64,000 bases of DNA from Euonymus europaeus (GCA_963580455.1 OY756962.1:10558001-10622000), one strand, 5' to 3'; counted from the first letter of the stretch, positions 12,000 through 24,227 are shown. Numbers and translations are program-made. Notes: generated by a model not told the origin, from the sequence alone.

Positions 12000-12288
12000 G
12001 GGCACCGGTTGCGGAAGTGTGGTGGTGTTATACACCCGTCCCACATTGGAAGATTATGGGGAGTTTGAAGTACTTATTAGTGCGAACTCCCCTTAACCTA
12101 CCAGCCAAGGTTTTCCAATATGGACTGGGAGGCCTTGGTTACAGCTAGGCTTCGTGCGTATGGGCATGCGGGGCTGTCAGTTGGGCTTTGGTTGGCAAGG
12201 GGTGGGTACGGTTCGTTACAGTATCATGGTGAGATACTGAGACATGAGGGGCTGTCGATTGAGGGCGTGGGTAGTGATTGTGAGGGTG
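12000..12288 (+). repeat. TRIM remnant: one type-2 LTR with flanking internal sequence
   Basis: LTR at 12026-12220 starts TGTTATACACCCGTCCCACA and ends GTTCGTTACA. To the left is TRIM internal sequence (GGCACCGGTTGCGGAAGTGTGG); to the right is GTATCATGGTGAG followed by the shared stretch ending GAGGGTGA at 12288. The same unit precedes copy 3 of the CSTF64-like gene and, split by a chromovirus, copy 2. Confidence 0.75.
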
Positions 12289-13026
12289 AAGTGTAGACTA
12301 GAGTGAAGAAGACCGGAAGTGGAGATTGGAGAGGGCGGCGATTTCTGAAGAATTGGAGAAGACGAGCCGAAGAATTGGGTTTAGGGTTTTACATTTATGG
12401 CAAAAAAAATTAAATGTTATTTGCCTAAATAGAATTTCATTTTTATTCATCTTAAACATATGGGCATTGATCGATTCATAAGATCAATGGTCCAAATAAA
12501 ATATAAAATATAAAACACAAAATTAAGATGTCTGCGCTGCTGCTTCTCCTTTTTCATCCGGATCGTGCTTTTGATCTGTCTAGGTTTCAGTTCTGGATCA
12601 ACTCTTTAATTTTTAAGTATTGTTTATAGATATATAAACCGACAATTAGGACAACCAAAACACGAATTAATCTAAATCAATATGATAATTATCCTTGCCC
12701 TTGGTGTCATAAAAGGAAAAAAGAACAATAGAGGAAACAATGCAAAATATCCAAAGCATTGCGCAAAGATACTCAACTCTACAAGGGATTAGCACTTTTG
12801 TCTTCTCCCTGCCCTTGATTCTTTATACATGCAGAAAAACGTTACATAATGGCACAATGCTTATGCATTTCAGATCCCAATGAGGATCATCTGTTAAAAA
12901 AGAATTTTACAAGCCCTCAGAAGTAATAATCGAATCAATTGTTGAACCTTCTTCTTGGGTACACCGGAGTCGGTCATAACAAACAGAACTGCATTGCAAG
13001 GCAGCTTAACATGCCCCCCCTCCCTA

Positions 13027-13159
13027 TTATAATGGCCGTATTTGCTCTCCATGAAGTGCCTCTTGGAGTTGAATGACCTGTTGCCGCTATTCAGCAGGCA
13101 ATAAATTTAACTCCTCTGGCGTCAAGTTCATCACCTACTGACTCTACGTTAGTAGGAAC
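13027..13159 (-). pseudogene. CSTF64: CSTF64 copy 1, exon 10 (C-terminal domain, +1 frameshift and TAG)
   Basis: 133 bases against 132 in copy 2. An extra T follows GTAGAG, and CAG has become TAG in the AEQRQQ segment (GAATAGCGG on the minus strand). The exon would encode the C-terminal helical domain that binds Pcf11-type factors. Copy 3 shares the extra T. Confidence 0.88.
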
Positions 13160-14218
13160 CTGCAAATGATAAAGCCAAACATCGATAAGATCACGTGTAC
13201 ACGTGGCTAACATACTAAGCCAAGTTACTTTAGAACTGGCCAAAAGTAATATCTTCTACTTATATACAGTAGAAAGGTGTCAAAAAGGAAATTATTCTCC
13301 CTTCGGAGTGAAAAACTTTGTAATCTTTACCCAGAAAAAGTAAATAAAAAGAAAAATAATTATGATGCAAATAGATAATCTTGTCACCCAATAGAAGCGG
13401 ATGGCCTTAGGGAGGATGAATTGCAGAGAGCTCATTTCTAACCAATGTTAACATAGCAAAACCTTACGATATGTTAGGTCTCAGCCTCAAGGTTCAAATC
13501 TACAAGACAGCACCAAGCCCCGCCTTTGCAAGGTCCACAGAGGCCATATTTACTTTATACTACTCAGTATCATGCACATAGTAAATACTGATCTCAGCGC
13601 AACACAAAAGGAAGCACATGCACATTAGTGCTCATGAACGCACAAAAGCAGTAGTGGCAATGCACCCTAAGCCTATCCCACTCCAAATCCATAACGAGTC
13701 TGACATGTTTATCCCATCAAAAAAAGTACATTCTGCTTAACCCAAACAAGGTAAGTTCACTGGGCATGCTAAGCCTTTCTATTGCCATCCCATAAGAAGC
13801 TGGAGTCGGAGGAAAATATTTGACGAATGGGTCCACTACCATAAGCATTTGGCAAGATATGAGACTAGAACTTCAATAAATGTAGAAGATTTCAAATTAA
13901 CATATAACTTGCACTTTAAAGAAGGGTAGCAAGTCTTGAAGGATATGGTCAACCTCAAGTCCTTAAGCTTATAAGTAGCAAAAACTGACAACAATTCGAT
14001 TCCAATGCCCTTGTGTTATTCCTGCATTCATTTTTTGCATTTTCAAGATATTACATTTATCAAAAGATTACATGAATAATTGAATACTGTCCATGAAATC
14101 TGTAGAATTAAGAAACATGGTGATTTACGAAGATTAACCATTTTCCATTTAGGATGATCAATGCTTGAAAAGAGTAATGACTAATATATGCATGGTTGCA
14201 ATACAAACTACACATTAC

Positions 14219-14569
14219 CTGCAATGTCTGTTTTGTAGAATATGGCACAGTTTCTGCCTTAACAACTGGATTTACAGGCACATAACCAACTCCTATTGCT
14301 TGTGATGGTGCAGATCTGAAAGCAGTAGGCACATCCAAACCGCCTACAGAGGAAGAGGCACCCCTGCCATATTCTAGTTTAACCAATTTTGATGGCCGAT
14401 TGCCAACTTCTGAAGCATCATGATAAATTTTTTTTTCCCCTAACCCCATACCTACATTTGGATATGGATTGCTTCTACTGCTCCAAGTTGAATCATTGGC
14501 AATGCGAGTAGTTTTATCAGCACCCATAATAGTCGAATCAGAAACGCCTGATGGCAATGAGGGGCCAGG
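14219..14569 (-). CDS. CSTF64: CSTF64 copy 1, exon 9
   Basis: 351 bases, 117 codons, open, between GATAACAG and GTAATG. It includes VGMGLGEKKIYHDASEVGNR and PSKLVKLEYGRGASSS. No known fold; it belongs to the low-complexity region between hinge and C-terminal domain. Only this copy has the exon undamaged. Confidence 0.85.
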
Positions 14570-14851
14570 CTGTTATCATGATGAAGTTAGATATAGAAAT
14601 ACTATTATATGGACAAACATAACTATAATGAATTAAAATAATTTCGTAATAAGGAATTAGAAAGGATGAAAGTAGATCTTGCAAATAATTTGAAACCCAA
14701 TATTACAAGTATCACCACTATGATTATTGCTAGAGCAATTAACAAATGCTTCAGGGCAAGGGAGGGAGAGGGGATCACCATGTTTCACCAAAATTATTAG
14801 TAAACAGAATAACCACATTGTTGGCTATTTCCAAAAAAAATAGATAACAAC

Positions 14852-15062
14852 CTTCAACGACGAAGGATGAAGGAAAAGTGAAGACTGTACGAAAACATTT
14901 GAAAGAATTGTTGGATTCGAATTCCCCAAATTTACAACACCTAGCTGTCCTGAGTGCTGTGGCAAAGGAGGTTGCATTTGTTGGTTTAGGGAAGATCTTG
15001 CTGTCTGAATCTGTGGCCTAACATTGACACGTGTAGAAGGAACTGATTGAAACGAGGTATGT
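14852..15062 (-). pseudogene. CSTF64: CSTF64 copy 1, exon 8, 3' half
   Basis: The exon is cut at 15062/15063 by the LTR of the chromovirus. The remaining frame reads QHTSFQSVPSTRVNVRPQIQ and on to LHPSSLK without a stop; copies 2 and 3 both have a stop in this stretch. The following intron has lost about 330 bases relative to copy 2. Confidence 0.8.
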
Positions 15063-16844
15063 TGTAACACACTGGGCTCGTAATTAGCATGCATGCTAAG
15101 ATTAGTTAACATGGGTAATAATTAACACGAATTGTTGACATTGGTATGAAAAATAATTACTAAATATTACGGGCTTTAATATTTCCGAGATTGGGAAATT
15201 GAGAATGTAATTAAATGGGAATTTTAGGAGTTATCGAGAATCGTTAAGGGTTCGATCTAAAATGGTAGTACGGTAAATACAGTATGGATTTAGTGGGTAA
15301 AATACACAACATAAGGGGGTAGAAGTGTAAAACTTGTAAATTGGTAAAATAATATAAAACCAGCATAGAAATTGAGGCTTACCCTAGGTTTAACCCGAGT
15401 TAGGCGAGAGAGAGAAGGGGCGGCGACGGAACGGGTTGCTCCGGAGACGTTGACGAACGGCGTCGAGGCGGACACCGGGAGGACGAGCGCGAGGAGAGGA
15501 GGTTAACCGTACCACTTTCGGATCCATTGGAGCAGCACAGAGATGCCGGTCGAAGAAGGAAAGTCGCGGCTGCCGTGACTTCCAGGGAGGATTAAGCCGA
15601 GCTCCGACCGCCACGCAGGTAAAGGGGGATGGCGCTGTGTTCGTCTGGGCAATGGTAAGGGCCACCGCAGCTGGGACGGTGGCGACCCGGATTCGCCTCT
15701 TAACGGGTCTGTTGACCCGGCGTAGGGGTGGGGGAGGTACAACCGGGTCAGCCTGACCCGGTTGACACTGGACAGACCGTTGACTGGTCTGTCCAGATTT
15801 GACCAATTAATTTAAATGAATAAATAAATGTTATTATTGTATACAGGTATTAATGTAAATGAGTAACTATGAATTTCAGGGTTAGGGCTGCATAGTTGAT
15901 TTTTATCGGGATTTAGGAAAGCGCAATAAGGTAATTAACGTTTCAACTGTATTACGGAACTTGTGTGCTATTTGAATTATTTTGATGCTATGCATGTATT
16001 GAGTGACTAAAATTGATAAATTACTGATGAATGTCATTATATGAGAATGTATATGATCTGATATTTACTGTACGATTATTGATTATTGGAAGTTGTGCAT
16101 AACATGGCATGGCATATGGTAAGGTTCACGTAATGGAGGAAAATGTTTTATAAGCCTAGTATAACTGCTACAGGGGGGTGTACTAGAAATGTTATGGTTA
16201 AGGCTTATTAAATTGGAAAAGAAAGAGAGGAAAAGAAAAAGGACAATTACAGGAAAGTATTCTATGGTAGGATACTGAAAGGAAATCCCGACCGGTTGCT
16301 CTGTAGCAGTTTGCTAGAGTTAGAGGGCCCTAGTACTGGTTAATGTTTTAATGGTTGAAGTTTTATTTCCTAAACAAATCATGCGCATTCATGCATAAAT
16401 GTTACTTGTTGGGCATTGGCTCATTATGTTCCGTGATGCAGGTGATGATGAATATACTGATTTGATTGTTGATGGTGATGTCGGTGATCCTCAGTGAAGG
16501 TGCTCATGTAACGAAGAAGGCATTGATGGGTAGTTAATTTTACGAGGTTATGCAAAGTATATTATGAGTAAAGACTAATAATTACTAAACTTCCAAAATA
16601 AGCAGTTGACTGCAAGACTAGTATTTTTTTTAAAATTGGCTTTGAACTTGGTGCATGAACGACCTATTGGGATTTATTTTATTTAAAATTATTGAAGGAC
16701 CATTCTATATTTATTATTATTGATTGAGTTGTTGAGTGGAGTTTGTGTTAGGTATTTATTTAAGATTATAATTGTAATTGTTAGTTTGGAATAACGTAGG
16801 TTTTGCAAGGTTGTGAAATTGGTTATTTGGGATGAGGTGTTACA
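15063..16844 (+). repeat. 5' LTR of gypsy element A
   Basis: TGTAACAC start and GTGTTACA end, 1782 bases, followed two bases later by the PBS. Positions 15400-15790 are markedly GC-rich compared with the rest; open frames there on the minus strand are not supported as genes. Confidence 0.85.
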
Positions 16845-16846
16845 GT

Positions 16847-16858
16847 TGGTATCAGAGG
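16847..16858 (+). other. primer-binding site of element A
   Basis: TGGTATCAGAGG, complementary to the 3' end of initiator tRNA-Met apart from the last base. It fixes the LTR end. Confidence 0.85.
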
Positions 16859-16898
16859 CACACAATTCTTCCTAATAAAGTAGCGTAATAGATAGAAA

Positions 16899-16951
16899 AT
16901 AATAATAATAATAAAATAATAATAATTTAAAAATTATATATATATATATAC
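16899..16951 (+). repeat. AAT and TA microsatellite
   Basis: (AAT)n followed by (TA)n in the element A leader. Confidence 0.9.
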
Positions 16952-17193
16952 ATCCAGGGTATGAGAGTTACATGAGCATCGATGATGGACTTGATCATCA
17001 ACAAGTAAGTAATTTTAACGTAAAATGTATTTGTTAGCATATATGTTGATGTTCTATGAAAACATGCTTGAGTATGAATAGTATATATATTTACTTATAT
17101 ATATATTTTCAGTTGTAATGGTGTTTGGGGTTAGCAGAGAGTTTGATGAGATATTTGATAGTGGTAATAAACTGTGTATGACTCAGGTTAGAG

Positions 17194-17544
17194 ATGGAGA
17201 GAATAAGAAAAATAAGGAAGGTACTGAGAGGTAGAGTTATGCAACAAGGACCAAAGAAGTACCGACACTTGAAGAGAGAACCTCTATGGTCCACGGAACG
17301 CTATGTAGAACATCTAGCAAAAGTATTGACGACCCTTGAGAGCGATTACGTACTACCTACGAAGACCAAAGTGAGACTATTACTAAGCAAACTGACTTTA
17401 GGAGAGGTCACTATTCTGGAATGTATGTGGAAAAGCCTTAAGAAGCAACCACGAGTAGAGTTGGATTTATTCAGTGCATTAGTGTGCATGTACAATGCAT
17501 ACTACCAACAAAAGTCCCAACAAGTAGTGCAATCAGGCATATGA
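17194..17544 (+). CDS. unrecognised 116-residue ORF in the element A leader
   Basis: The ORF is open from ATG 17194 to TGA 17542-17544, very basic at the start (MERIRKIRKVLRGRVMQQGP) and mixed charged later. It sits between PBS and gag, in a stretch that is usually non-coding leader in chromoviruses. I do not recognise a domain; there is no zinc knuckle or protease motif. It might be a captured fragment or chance. The rest of the element is full of stops while this frame is clean, which makes it worth noting. Confidence 0.35.
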   Translation: MERIRKIRKVLRGRVMQQGPKKYRHLKREPLWSTERYVEHLAKVLTTLESDYVLPTKTKVRLLLSKLTLGEVTILECMWKSLKKQPRVELDLFSALVCMYNAYYQQKSQQVVQSGI

Positions 17545-17743
17545 ATTTGCTAGTGGGATACCACTAGTGATATTAAGAAACGAATAAAGGGGAGGGGTAA
17601 GAGTAATTGATATTTGGATTGTTAGTCATTACTTATGATTTCCATTATGAACTAAAATTTCTTTTAATAAAATTATTTATTTACTTATTAGTATTTGTAT
17701 TGTTGTTTGATTGAATTGTTGGGTAAATAATTGAGCTGTTGAG

Positions 17744-18900
17744 ATGCGTAATGCTAAAGGCATGCCTTGTTATGAATATGTAAGAGATAGTGTATACTCA
17801 TGTATTGGGTGGAATGTTGTATGGTTATGTGTGAACAGCAACATGAACCGCAGTGGGTTTGTTAGAAGGAACGATAATGAGCAAGAGAGAGCTGGCGATG
17901 AACGTGGCACGATGAGTGAAGGGCAAGGAGGAGTTGCTGCACCAAGAAACAATGAATTTGGGAACCCAGATGTAGTAGCTCGCATGTTGGACATAATGCA
18001 GCAACAGCAACATGCTGAACAAATGTGAAGGTTGATGGAAGTGCAACATCGTCCTCCCCAAAGGATGGATGTCATTGAAAGGTTCCGTAAGCTCAACCCA
18101 AAAGAATTTTTAGGGGGCACCGATCCCTTAGTGGCAGAGGAATGGATTCGCTCACTGGAGACCATATTTGAACATCTGAAGTTGGAAGATACTGAGAAGA
18201 TACAATGCGCTACTTTTATGATGACATTGTATGCTCGCGATTGGTGGGACGGGGCAAAGCTTGCTGTACCTGTGGCTAACATGACATGGGAAAGATTCAA
18301 AGGAATGTTCGACATCAAGTATTTTCCTAAGGATGTGAAAGACAGGAAGGTTAAGGAGTTTCTGGAACTCAAGCAGGGAGGCCTGACAGTGGTAGAACTG
18401 GTTCGAAAGTTTGAGCAAGGGTGCAGGTTTGTTCCATTTCTTGCCGAGAGCTCGGAGCTGAAAAGGATCATTTCCTCAGGGCACAGAATCCCAGAATCAC
18501 GAGTATGGTAAGGATGTCAACTGCAACCACGTATGAAGATATTGTGGATAAGGCAATGATGGTTGAGGAGGATCAGAAGGATATTGTGAAGGATATTCAG
18601 AGGCAAAGGCAGACGGTAAAGACGGGAACCTTCAACAAGTCGACTAGACCATGGAACTCTACTGAGCGAAGCACCAACCCAGAGAGCAGTAAGAAACCAA
18701 AAATTGTGGCGGGAGCAACAACTACTAATGTGTTGAAGTCCAAAACGGATGGTAGGTCACGATGTCCTAAGTGCAACAAGGCCCATACTGGAGAATGCTT
18801 GGAAGGTTCCAATACGTGCTACTGGTGCAAGGAAAAGGGGCCTTATGCTCGGGAGTGTCCAAAACGCCAGACAGACCAGAAGAAGGTGTCAGCCAGAGTC
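17744..18900 (+). pseudogene. element A gag
   Basis: The frame at 17744 runs to a TGA (18026-18028), resumes in the same frame at 18032 (FRKLNPKEFLGGTDPLVAEE, typical chromovirus Gag), and shifts near 18460-18470 into the frame starting at 18421. The second frame includes the knuckle CPKCNKAHTGEC and then CYWCKEKGPYAREC, where the expected His is Pro. Gag would form the particle and bind RNA. The protease continues directly, as in chromoviruses. Confidence 0.85.
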
Positions 18901-21147
18901 TTCGCCATGACTCAAGAACAGGCGGATCAGGAAGATGCTGCAGTAATAAGCGGTAACACCTCTATCCATGGACTTGTCGCATATACCTTGATTGATTCTG
19001 GTGCTACTCATTCATTTATAGCACGATCATTAATTAAGAAATTAGGCATGATACCGGAGAGCATAACTACAGGGTATTCAGTCGCGTTGCCCTCTGGTGA
19101 TATAATGGAGTATAATCAAATAGTACGAGATTGTCCTGTCCAAATAGCTGAAAATACTTTGCTTGTAGAGCTAGTAGTGTTAAGTCTACAGGAGTTTGAG
19201 GTGATACTTGGGATGGATTGGCTTGTATGATACGATGCCACTATCGATTGCAAGGGCAAGAAAGTAACCGTGAAGCTTGCAAATGGAGAGCTGCTGGAGT
19301 TTAGGGACAATCAAAGAGTGAGGCGTACACCGATGATTTCAGCAATGTAGGCCAAGAAATTTATGAATGGGGGTTGTATTGCGTATTTAGCTGGTGTAGT
19401 AGTAACTAAAAATGAATCAATCCCAAACGTAGACGATATTGCCGTAGTGAAGGATTTTCCGGAAGTGTTTCCAAATAATTTAACTACTCTACCACCAGAT
19501 AGAGAGATTAGTTTTGAGATTGAAACGGAGCAAGGTACAAATCCTATATCAAGGGCACCGTATAGGATGGCGCCAACAGAGTTCAAAGACTTAAAAGATC
19601 AACTTGAGGACTTGTTGGAAAAAGGGTTTATTCGACCTAGCGGTTCACCATGGGGAGCACCAGTGTTGTTTGTGAAGAAGAAGGACGGATCTCTTAGGCT
19701 TTGTATCGATTATAGGGAATTGAATAAAGTGACGATCAAGAACAAATACCCACTACCACGCATCGATGATCTGTTTGATCAGTTACAAGGTGCCACAGTG
19801 TTTTCGAAAATTGATTTACAATCTGGATATCATCAGTTGAGAGTCAAGGCGAAAGACGTGAAGAAAACCGCTTTTAGAACTAGCTATGGTCATTATGAGT
19901 TTTTGGTGATGTCATTCGGATTGACTAATGCCCCAGCAGCGTTTATGGATTTAATGGGTAGAGTATTCAAAGAATATATAGATCGGTTCATTATCGTATT
20001 CATTGATGACATACTAATCTACTCAAAGGATTTATAAGAACATGAGGAGCATTTACGGACTACCTTACAAGTGCTGAAGAACAACCAGCTCTATGCCAAG
20101 CTTAAGAAATGTGAATTCTGGATGAGGCAGGTAGGATTCTTGGGACATGTAGTGTCGGAAGAAGGGATATTGGTCGATCCCAACAAGATTGACGCTGTCG
20201 TGGATTGGCCAACGCCAAGAAATGTTACAGAAGTTCGAAGTTTTCTGGGAATAGCAGGTTATTATAGAAGATTCGTGAAGAACTTTGCCAAAATAGCAAC
20301 ACCCCTAACAGCTTTGACAAAGAAAAACACAAGATTCCTATGGGATGAGAGGTGTGAAGAAAGTTTCCAGGAGTTGAAGAAGAGGTTGGTAACAGCTCCT
20401 GTGTTGACAGTACCGGATGGCAAAAGTGGGTTTGTGGTGTACAGTGATGCCTCCAAGCATGGGTTGGGTTGTGTGCTGATGCAGAATGGAAGAGTAATTG
20501 CTTATGCATCGAGACAATTGAAAGAATATGAGAAGAACTACCCTACCCATGACCTGGAATTAGCCGCGGTAGTCTTTGCATTGAAAATTTGGAGGCATTA
20601 TTTGTATGGGGAGAAATGCAAAATATATACGGATCATAAAAGCCTTAAATATCTCTTCACTCAGAAGGAATTGAATATGAGGCAACGGAGATGGTTAGAA
20701 TTGGTCAAGGATTACGATTGTGTGATCAATTATCATCCAGGAAAGGCAAATGTTGTAGCAGATGCCTTAAGTAGAAAAGCAACACTAGTTTCACAAGTGG
20801 TACAGCCCACAATATTAAGGGACCTACAAAAACTGGAAGTGGAAATAGTTCTGAAAGGACAGGCAAGCAGTTTGGCCGCGATGAGTATACAACCGACATT
20901 GATGGATAGAATTAAGGAGAAACAATTGTGTGATGAAGGGTTAGTTAAGCAGAAAGAGAAGATAGAGGCGGGCAAGACTATGGAATTTATGATAAACGAG
21001 ATAGGTGGGATGAAGTACAAAGGACTAGTGTGTGTTACAAATGATGTGGAGATAAGAGAGAAGATTTTAACGGAAGCGCACCACACCCCTTATTCCGTAC
21101 ACCCTGGGAGTACAAAGATGTACAAAGATGTATACCTTTTACCTTAA
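18901..21147 (+). pseudogene. element A protease, RT, RNase H and start of integrase
   Basis: One frame carries everything, with three stops: TGA 19228-19230, TAG near 19348 and TAA 20035-20037. Protease: LIDSGATHSFIA (about 18990). [22 protein letters not shown], the [13 protein letters not shown] helix and [10 protein letters not shown] as the Y/F-x-D-D box, intact. RNase [48 protein letters not shown]. Integrase is cut in the HHCC finger right after the two His ([14 protein letters not shown]). Role: reverse transcription and integration. Not functional. Confidence 0.88.
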
Positions 21148-21870
21148 GGAAATACAAAAAATAATAAGCAAATAAAAGCACCATTATTATACTAAATAGA
21201 CATTTTTCTGAATAGCAAATTTATTAAAGCACACAGGTGCAAATAAGAAGATTACAAAGAGTCTAAACTAATGGCCTCAAGAAAATTTTTGCAACAAGAA
21301 TAGCAAAAAAGTTTCAAATATTTAAATGAGCCCTCCAGGAATTTATCTATAGAGGTCTCCTAGTCATTAAAGCTTCTATCGTTCCGCTCCTTCCAAATTA
21401 GCCACATCATGATCACACAAATAAGAGTAAATGATCCCTCTTTCTGACTTGTTTTTGCAAAGAGCACTCCATGCCACTGGAAACCCAATTGACACTGAAA
21501 AAATTCCAAACTGTGATTCACAAAAGTCTTGATCAAGGACAGTGCAGTAAGAGAAGATTAATAACTCTTCAACAACTTTGCAGAGAGTGTACATCTGTTT
21601 TCCAAATTGTAAGCTCTTCTTGTAAATAATCAATAGTAAGTATCTCAAAAAAGAGTTACAGACCATGCTTTTACTGTCATTTCTTATAAAAAAGAGCTTC
21701 TCAAGTCCAACTCTCCTCTTGGCAACACCATCTTCCACAGGATTGTGTTTGGAAACCCAAAGCTCCACCAAAGGTGTGGCTATTTCCTGTTGGGAAATCT
21801 TGTGCATAGGCATAGACATGCATGAACTAAGCCATAGATATATTATCCTGTTTTATATGGCATACACTCC
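21147..21870 (-). pseudogene. possible LINE-type C-terminal remnant in intron (copy 1)
   Basis: Sequence matching 47164-47880 of copy 2 but with indels. It encodes on the minus strand a relic ending in a WLIWKERNDRSF-like motif (clear in copy 2), which resembles the end of plant LINE reverse-transcriptase proteins. Weak: no RT core is present. It predates the gene duplication because both copies have it at the same place. Confidence 0.4.
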
Positions 21871-22535
21871 GTAATCAACAAGAACATAACAACTCATTAA
21901 AAGCTATTATTGAATAATATAAAATTTCAATGGAACATAAAATAAGTCAAAGAAAATAAATAATACAACAGGAAACAAAAATAAGCAAAGAAGTACAAGA
22001 GAATATTTGAAAGAAAAATAAAACATTTAACCTATCAAATTATGGCATGTATTTATAAATTTACTACATTCATACATACAAATATGAATGGATGCAGAAA
22101 AATATATGTCGTAGGCTCATAGCCTTAATAAATAATGAAAGACGAAAATGTCATACCAAATTAATTATGATAATGGCTTAAATTTGGAAGCTTATGGAAG
22201 TAATATTTTCTTTGCTTTTTTTATCAAAAAATGATAGATATTCCAATTGATGGCCTCATTTTCTAGCAATTGTTTGTTTTCCATGTTGCACACGTTTAAT
22301 CCTGTAGCTTCTACCACCAAACTAAATGAATGATACAGATGTGAACCATGAGGAGATAAGAGAATCTAATGCTTCAAAACCACTTTAAATACCAAAAACG
22401 AAACATTTAATGAAGAAATGCATGTATATACAGAACAAAAAAAATCATAGAAACAACAACATATTGCCGAACAAGAAATATACATGTCAGTATTTAAGGA
22501 CCTTGTCTCTGGAACTTCGACTTATGGACAAGTAC

Positions 22536-22612
22536 CTGGAAAAGAGCTTTTGACAACTGCGGCCTTGACAGAATAGCTGGCGAGCTTGTTCCGTATTTTG
22601 TGTAGCCATCAC
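22536..22612 (-). pseudogene. CSTF64: CSTF64 copy 1, exon 6 (1-bp deletion)
   Basis: 77 bases against 78 in copy 2; one base is missing in CTATTCTGTCAAGG. The intact form encodes VMAAQNKEQARQLLLSRPQL, the core of the hinge. Acceptor and donor dinucleotides remain. Confidence 0.85.
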
Positions 22613-22714
22613 CTACAATACAAATAGAGACGAATGACACGATGTTACTCACAATATCCATTAAGATTGCAAATAAATGTAACACTTTATGTATAAGATC
22701 AGTCAGATACAAGC

Positions 22715-22954
22715 CTTAAGGTCAGACAAAATTTCATTCAGTTGAACTCGTGACATTTTGGCTAGATGAAACGTTAAGGGATCATTTGCTGGCAGAGACT
22801 GACTATGCAGACCACTTTGATTTCATTGAACAGCAGTCTGAGCCCCCCAAAGCTCCAGCCATTACATTTGTAGCAGTCACAGCTAAATGGAGACCGATCA
22901 GTTGATGCTGAGCAGAATCTCCATGGATTCCCAGGACACCCAATTGTTTTTGAG
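22715..22954 (-). pseudogene. CSTF64: CSTF64 copy 1, exon 5 (2-bp deletion, TGA, lost acceptor)
   Basis: Equivalent to 48980-49221 of copy 2 but 240 instead of 242 bases; the loss is in GCTTTGGGGGGCTCAG near 22838-22845. A CAA TGA AAT codon run replaces CAA TCA AAT. The acceptor AAAAG of copy 2 is AAATG here. The region contains the start of the hinge ([11 protein letters not shown] in the intact copy), which binds CstF77. Confidence 0.85.
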
Positions 22955-23040
22955 CATTTATAGAAGGAAAAAAAATCATGTTGTATTCACATGAATAGTT
23001 GAGTCAAGGTATGTAAGTTAAAAGAACAAAGAAGACCAAC

Positions 23041-23074
23041 CAACATTTGCAGCAAGCCCTGGTCCACCCATACC
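23041..23074 (-). CDS. CSTF64: CSTF64 copy 1, exon 4
   Basis: 34 bases: GMGGPGLAANV plus one base, flanked by TTGCAG and GTTGGT. Placing the donor here joins in phase to the CT that starts exon 5. Undamaged. Confidence 0.75.
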
Positions 23075-23667
23075 CTGCAAGAAGTAAAAACAATATTAGT
23101 ACCTTAAGATGATAGCACAAACTGGTCCTGGAAAACTGCAACCCATTTTAGTGGCAAAGCTCAACATTAGTGAAATGAAAAGAAAGCGCAAAACTTAATG
23201 ACGCAGCCCGCAATTACCTAGAAGCACAATTATTTGAGATGAAGTTCAGAAAGCCCACAACACAATACCAAAAGTTCCAACTATACAAATGCAGAAGCAG
23301 AAAAAGTGGTATATTCAGGTTCTCATAAAAGAGAAGCTGTGAAATCCCAACCCAAAAATTTAGTTTTGAGTCGAAATACGGATGATCCGTGAAGTACGGA
23401 ATCATGGAAAAATAGTTTTGAGCTTGGTTCGGTAAATGGGTCATAACTTTTAGTATTCATGTCCGTTTCGGGCCCATAATATATCAAATCGAAGCTTGAA
23501 CCGAGTCGGAAAATAAAATTAAGAAAAACTAGGTTTCTGAAAAACAGAAACCGTCCGGACACCCTAAACATCGGTCTGGACAGTTTGTGCTGGAACTGAG
23601 GCAGAGAAATTTTTTGGGAGAAATTTTGGTGCTGTGAACAGTAGACCGTCCGGACACCCTACCGAGA

Positions 23668-24227
23668 GTGGATGAGATCCGGAAGCGGTTGATCACCGCG
23701 CAGAGCTGACAGAAGTCTTATGCTGATCGGAGGAGAAGAACTTTGGAGTTCGCTGTAGGCGATAAGGTTTTCTTGAAGGTTAGTCCGAGACGGGGGATTC
23801 AGAGATATAGCAAGCATGGGAAGTTGGCACCGAGATTTGTGGGGCCATTTGAGATTCTTGAGGCGGTTGGACCGCTGGCGTACCGTTGGCACTTCCACCA
23901 AAGCTTGAGAAGGTTCACAATGTATTCCATGTATCAATGCTTCGGAAATATGAGCCGGATCCGTCACATGTGATAGATTGGACTACGTTGGAAGTTGAAG
24001 AAGATGGGAGTTACACTCTTCAACCGGTAAAAATTCTAGACCGACAAAACAAGGTCACGAGGTCGAGTGTGATTCCATTAGTAAAAGTGATGTGGATGTA
24101 TCACGGAGTTGAAGAAGCAACTTGGGAGTTGGAATCCAGAATGAGGGAGAAGTACCCGGAGTTTTTCGGAGATTCCGGTACGTGTGTAGTTAAATTTCGG
24201 AACGAAATTTTATTAAGGGGTGAAGGA
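23668..24227 (+). pseudogene. element B integrase C-terminus and chromodomain-like end
   Basis: Begins RVDEIRKRLITA, has a stop at a TGA near 23706, then FAVGDKVFLKVSPRRGIQR and KLAPRFVGPFEILEAVGPLA. A frameshift near 23885 leads to EKVHNVFHVSMLRKYEPDPS and VIPLVKVMWMYHGVEEATWE, the chromodomain-like tail that targets chromoviruses to chromatin. The last frame has no stop and runs into the LTR, ending at 24275. The polypurine tract AAGGGGTGAAGGA (24216-24227) follows. Confidence 0.82.

Larger units (their letters stand above)
15063..21146 (+). mobile_element. Chromovirus (Tekay-like) gypsy element A, 3' truncated
   Basis: Inserted in exon 8 of CSTF64 copy 1. Order: 5' LTR, PBS, leader with a 116-residue ORF, gag, protease, RT, RNase H, start of integrase. 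It ends at 21146, where sequence returns to host intron shared with copy 2 from 47164. The insertion goes with loss of about 1 kb of host (46170-47163 of copy 2), and no 3' LTR exists. It was probably a full insertion followed by a deletion. Confidence 0.88.

Noticed and set aside
15390..15806. GC-rich open frames on the minus strand (138 and 79 codons)
   Set aside because: They lie inside the 5' LTR of element A, have low-complexity Arg/Pro/Ser composition and no recognisable domain; overlapping frames are explained by GC content.
17770..18471. 233-codon frame antisense to gag
   Set aside because: A shadow of the gag frame of element A; no independent support.
21376..21819. 147-codon frame considered as an exon of the host gene
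   Set aside because: It lies in an intron, is not in phase with neighbouring exons, and resembles a LINE end; the copy 2 version differs by frame-breaking indels.
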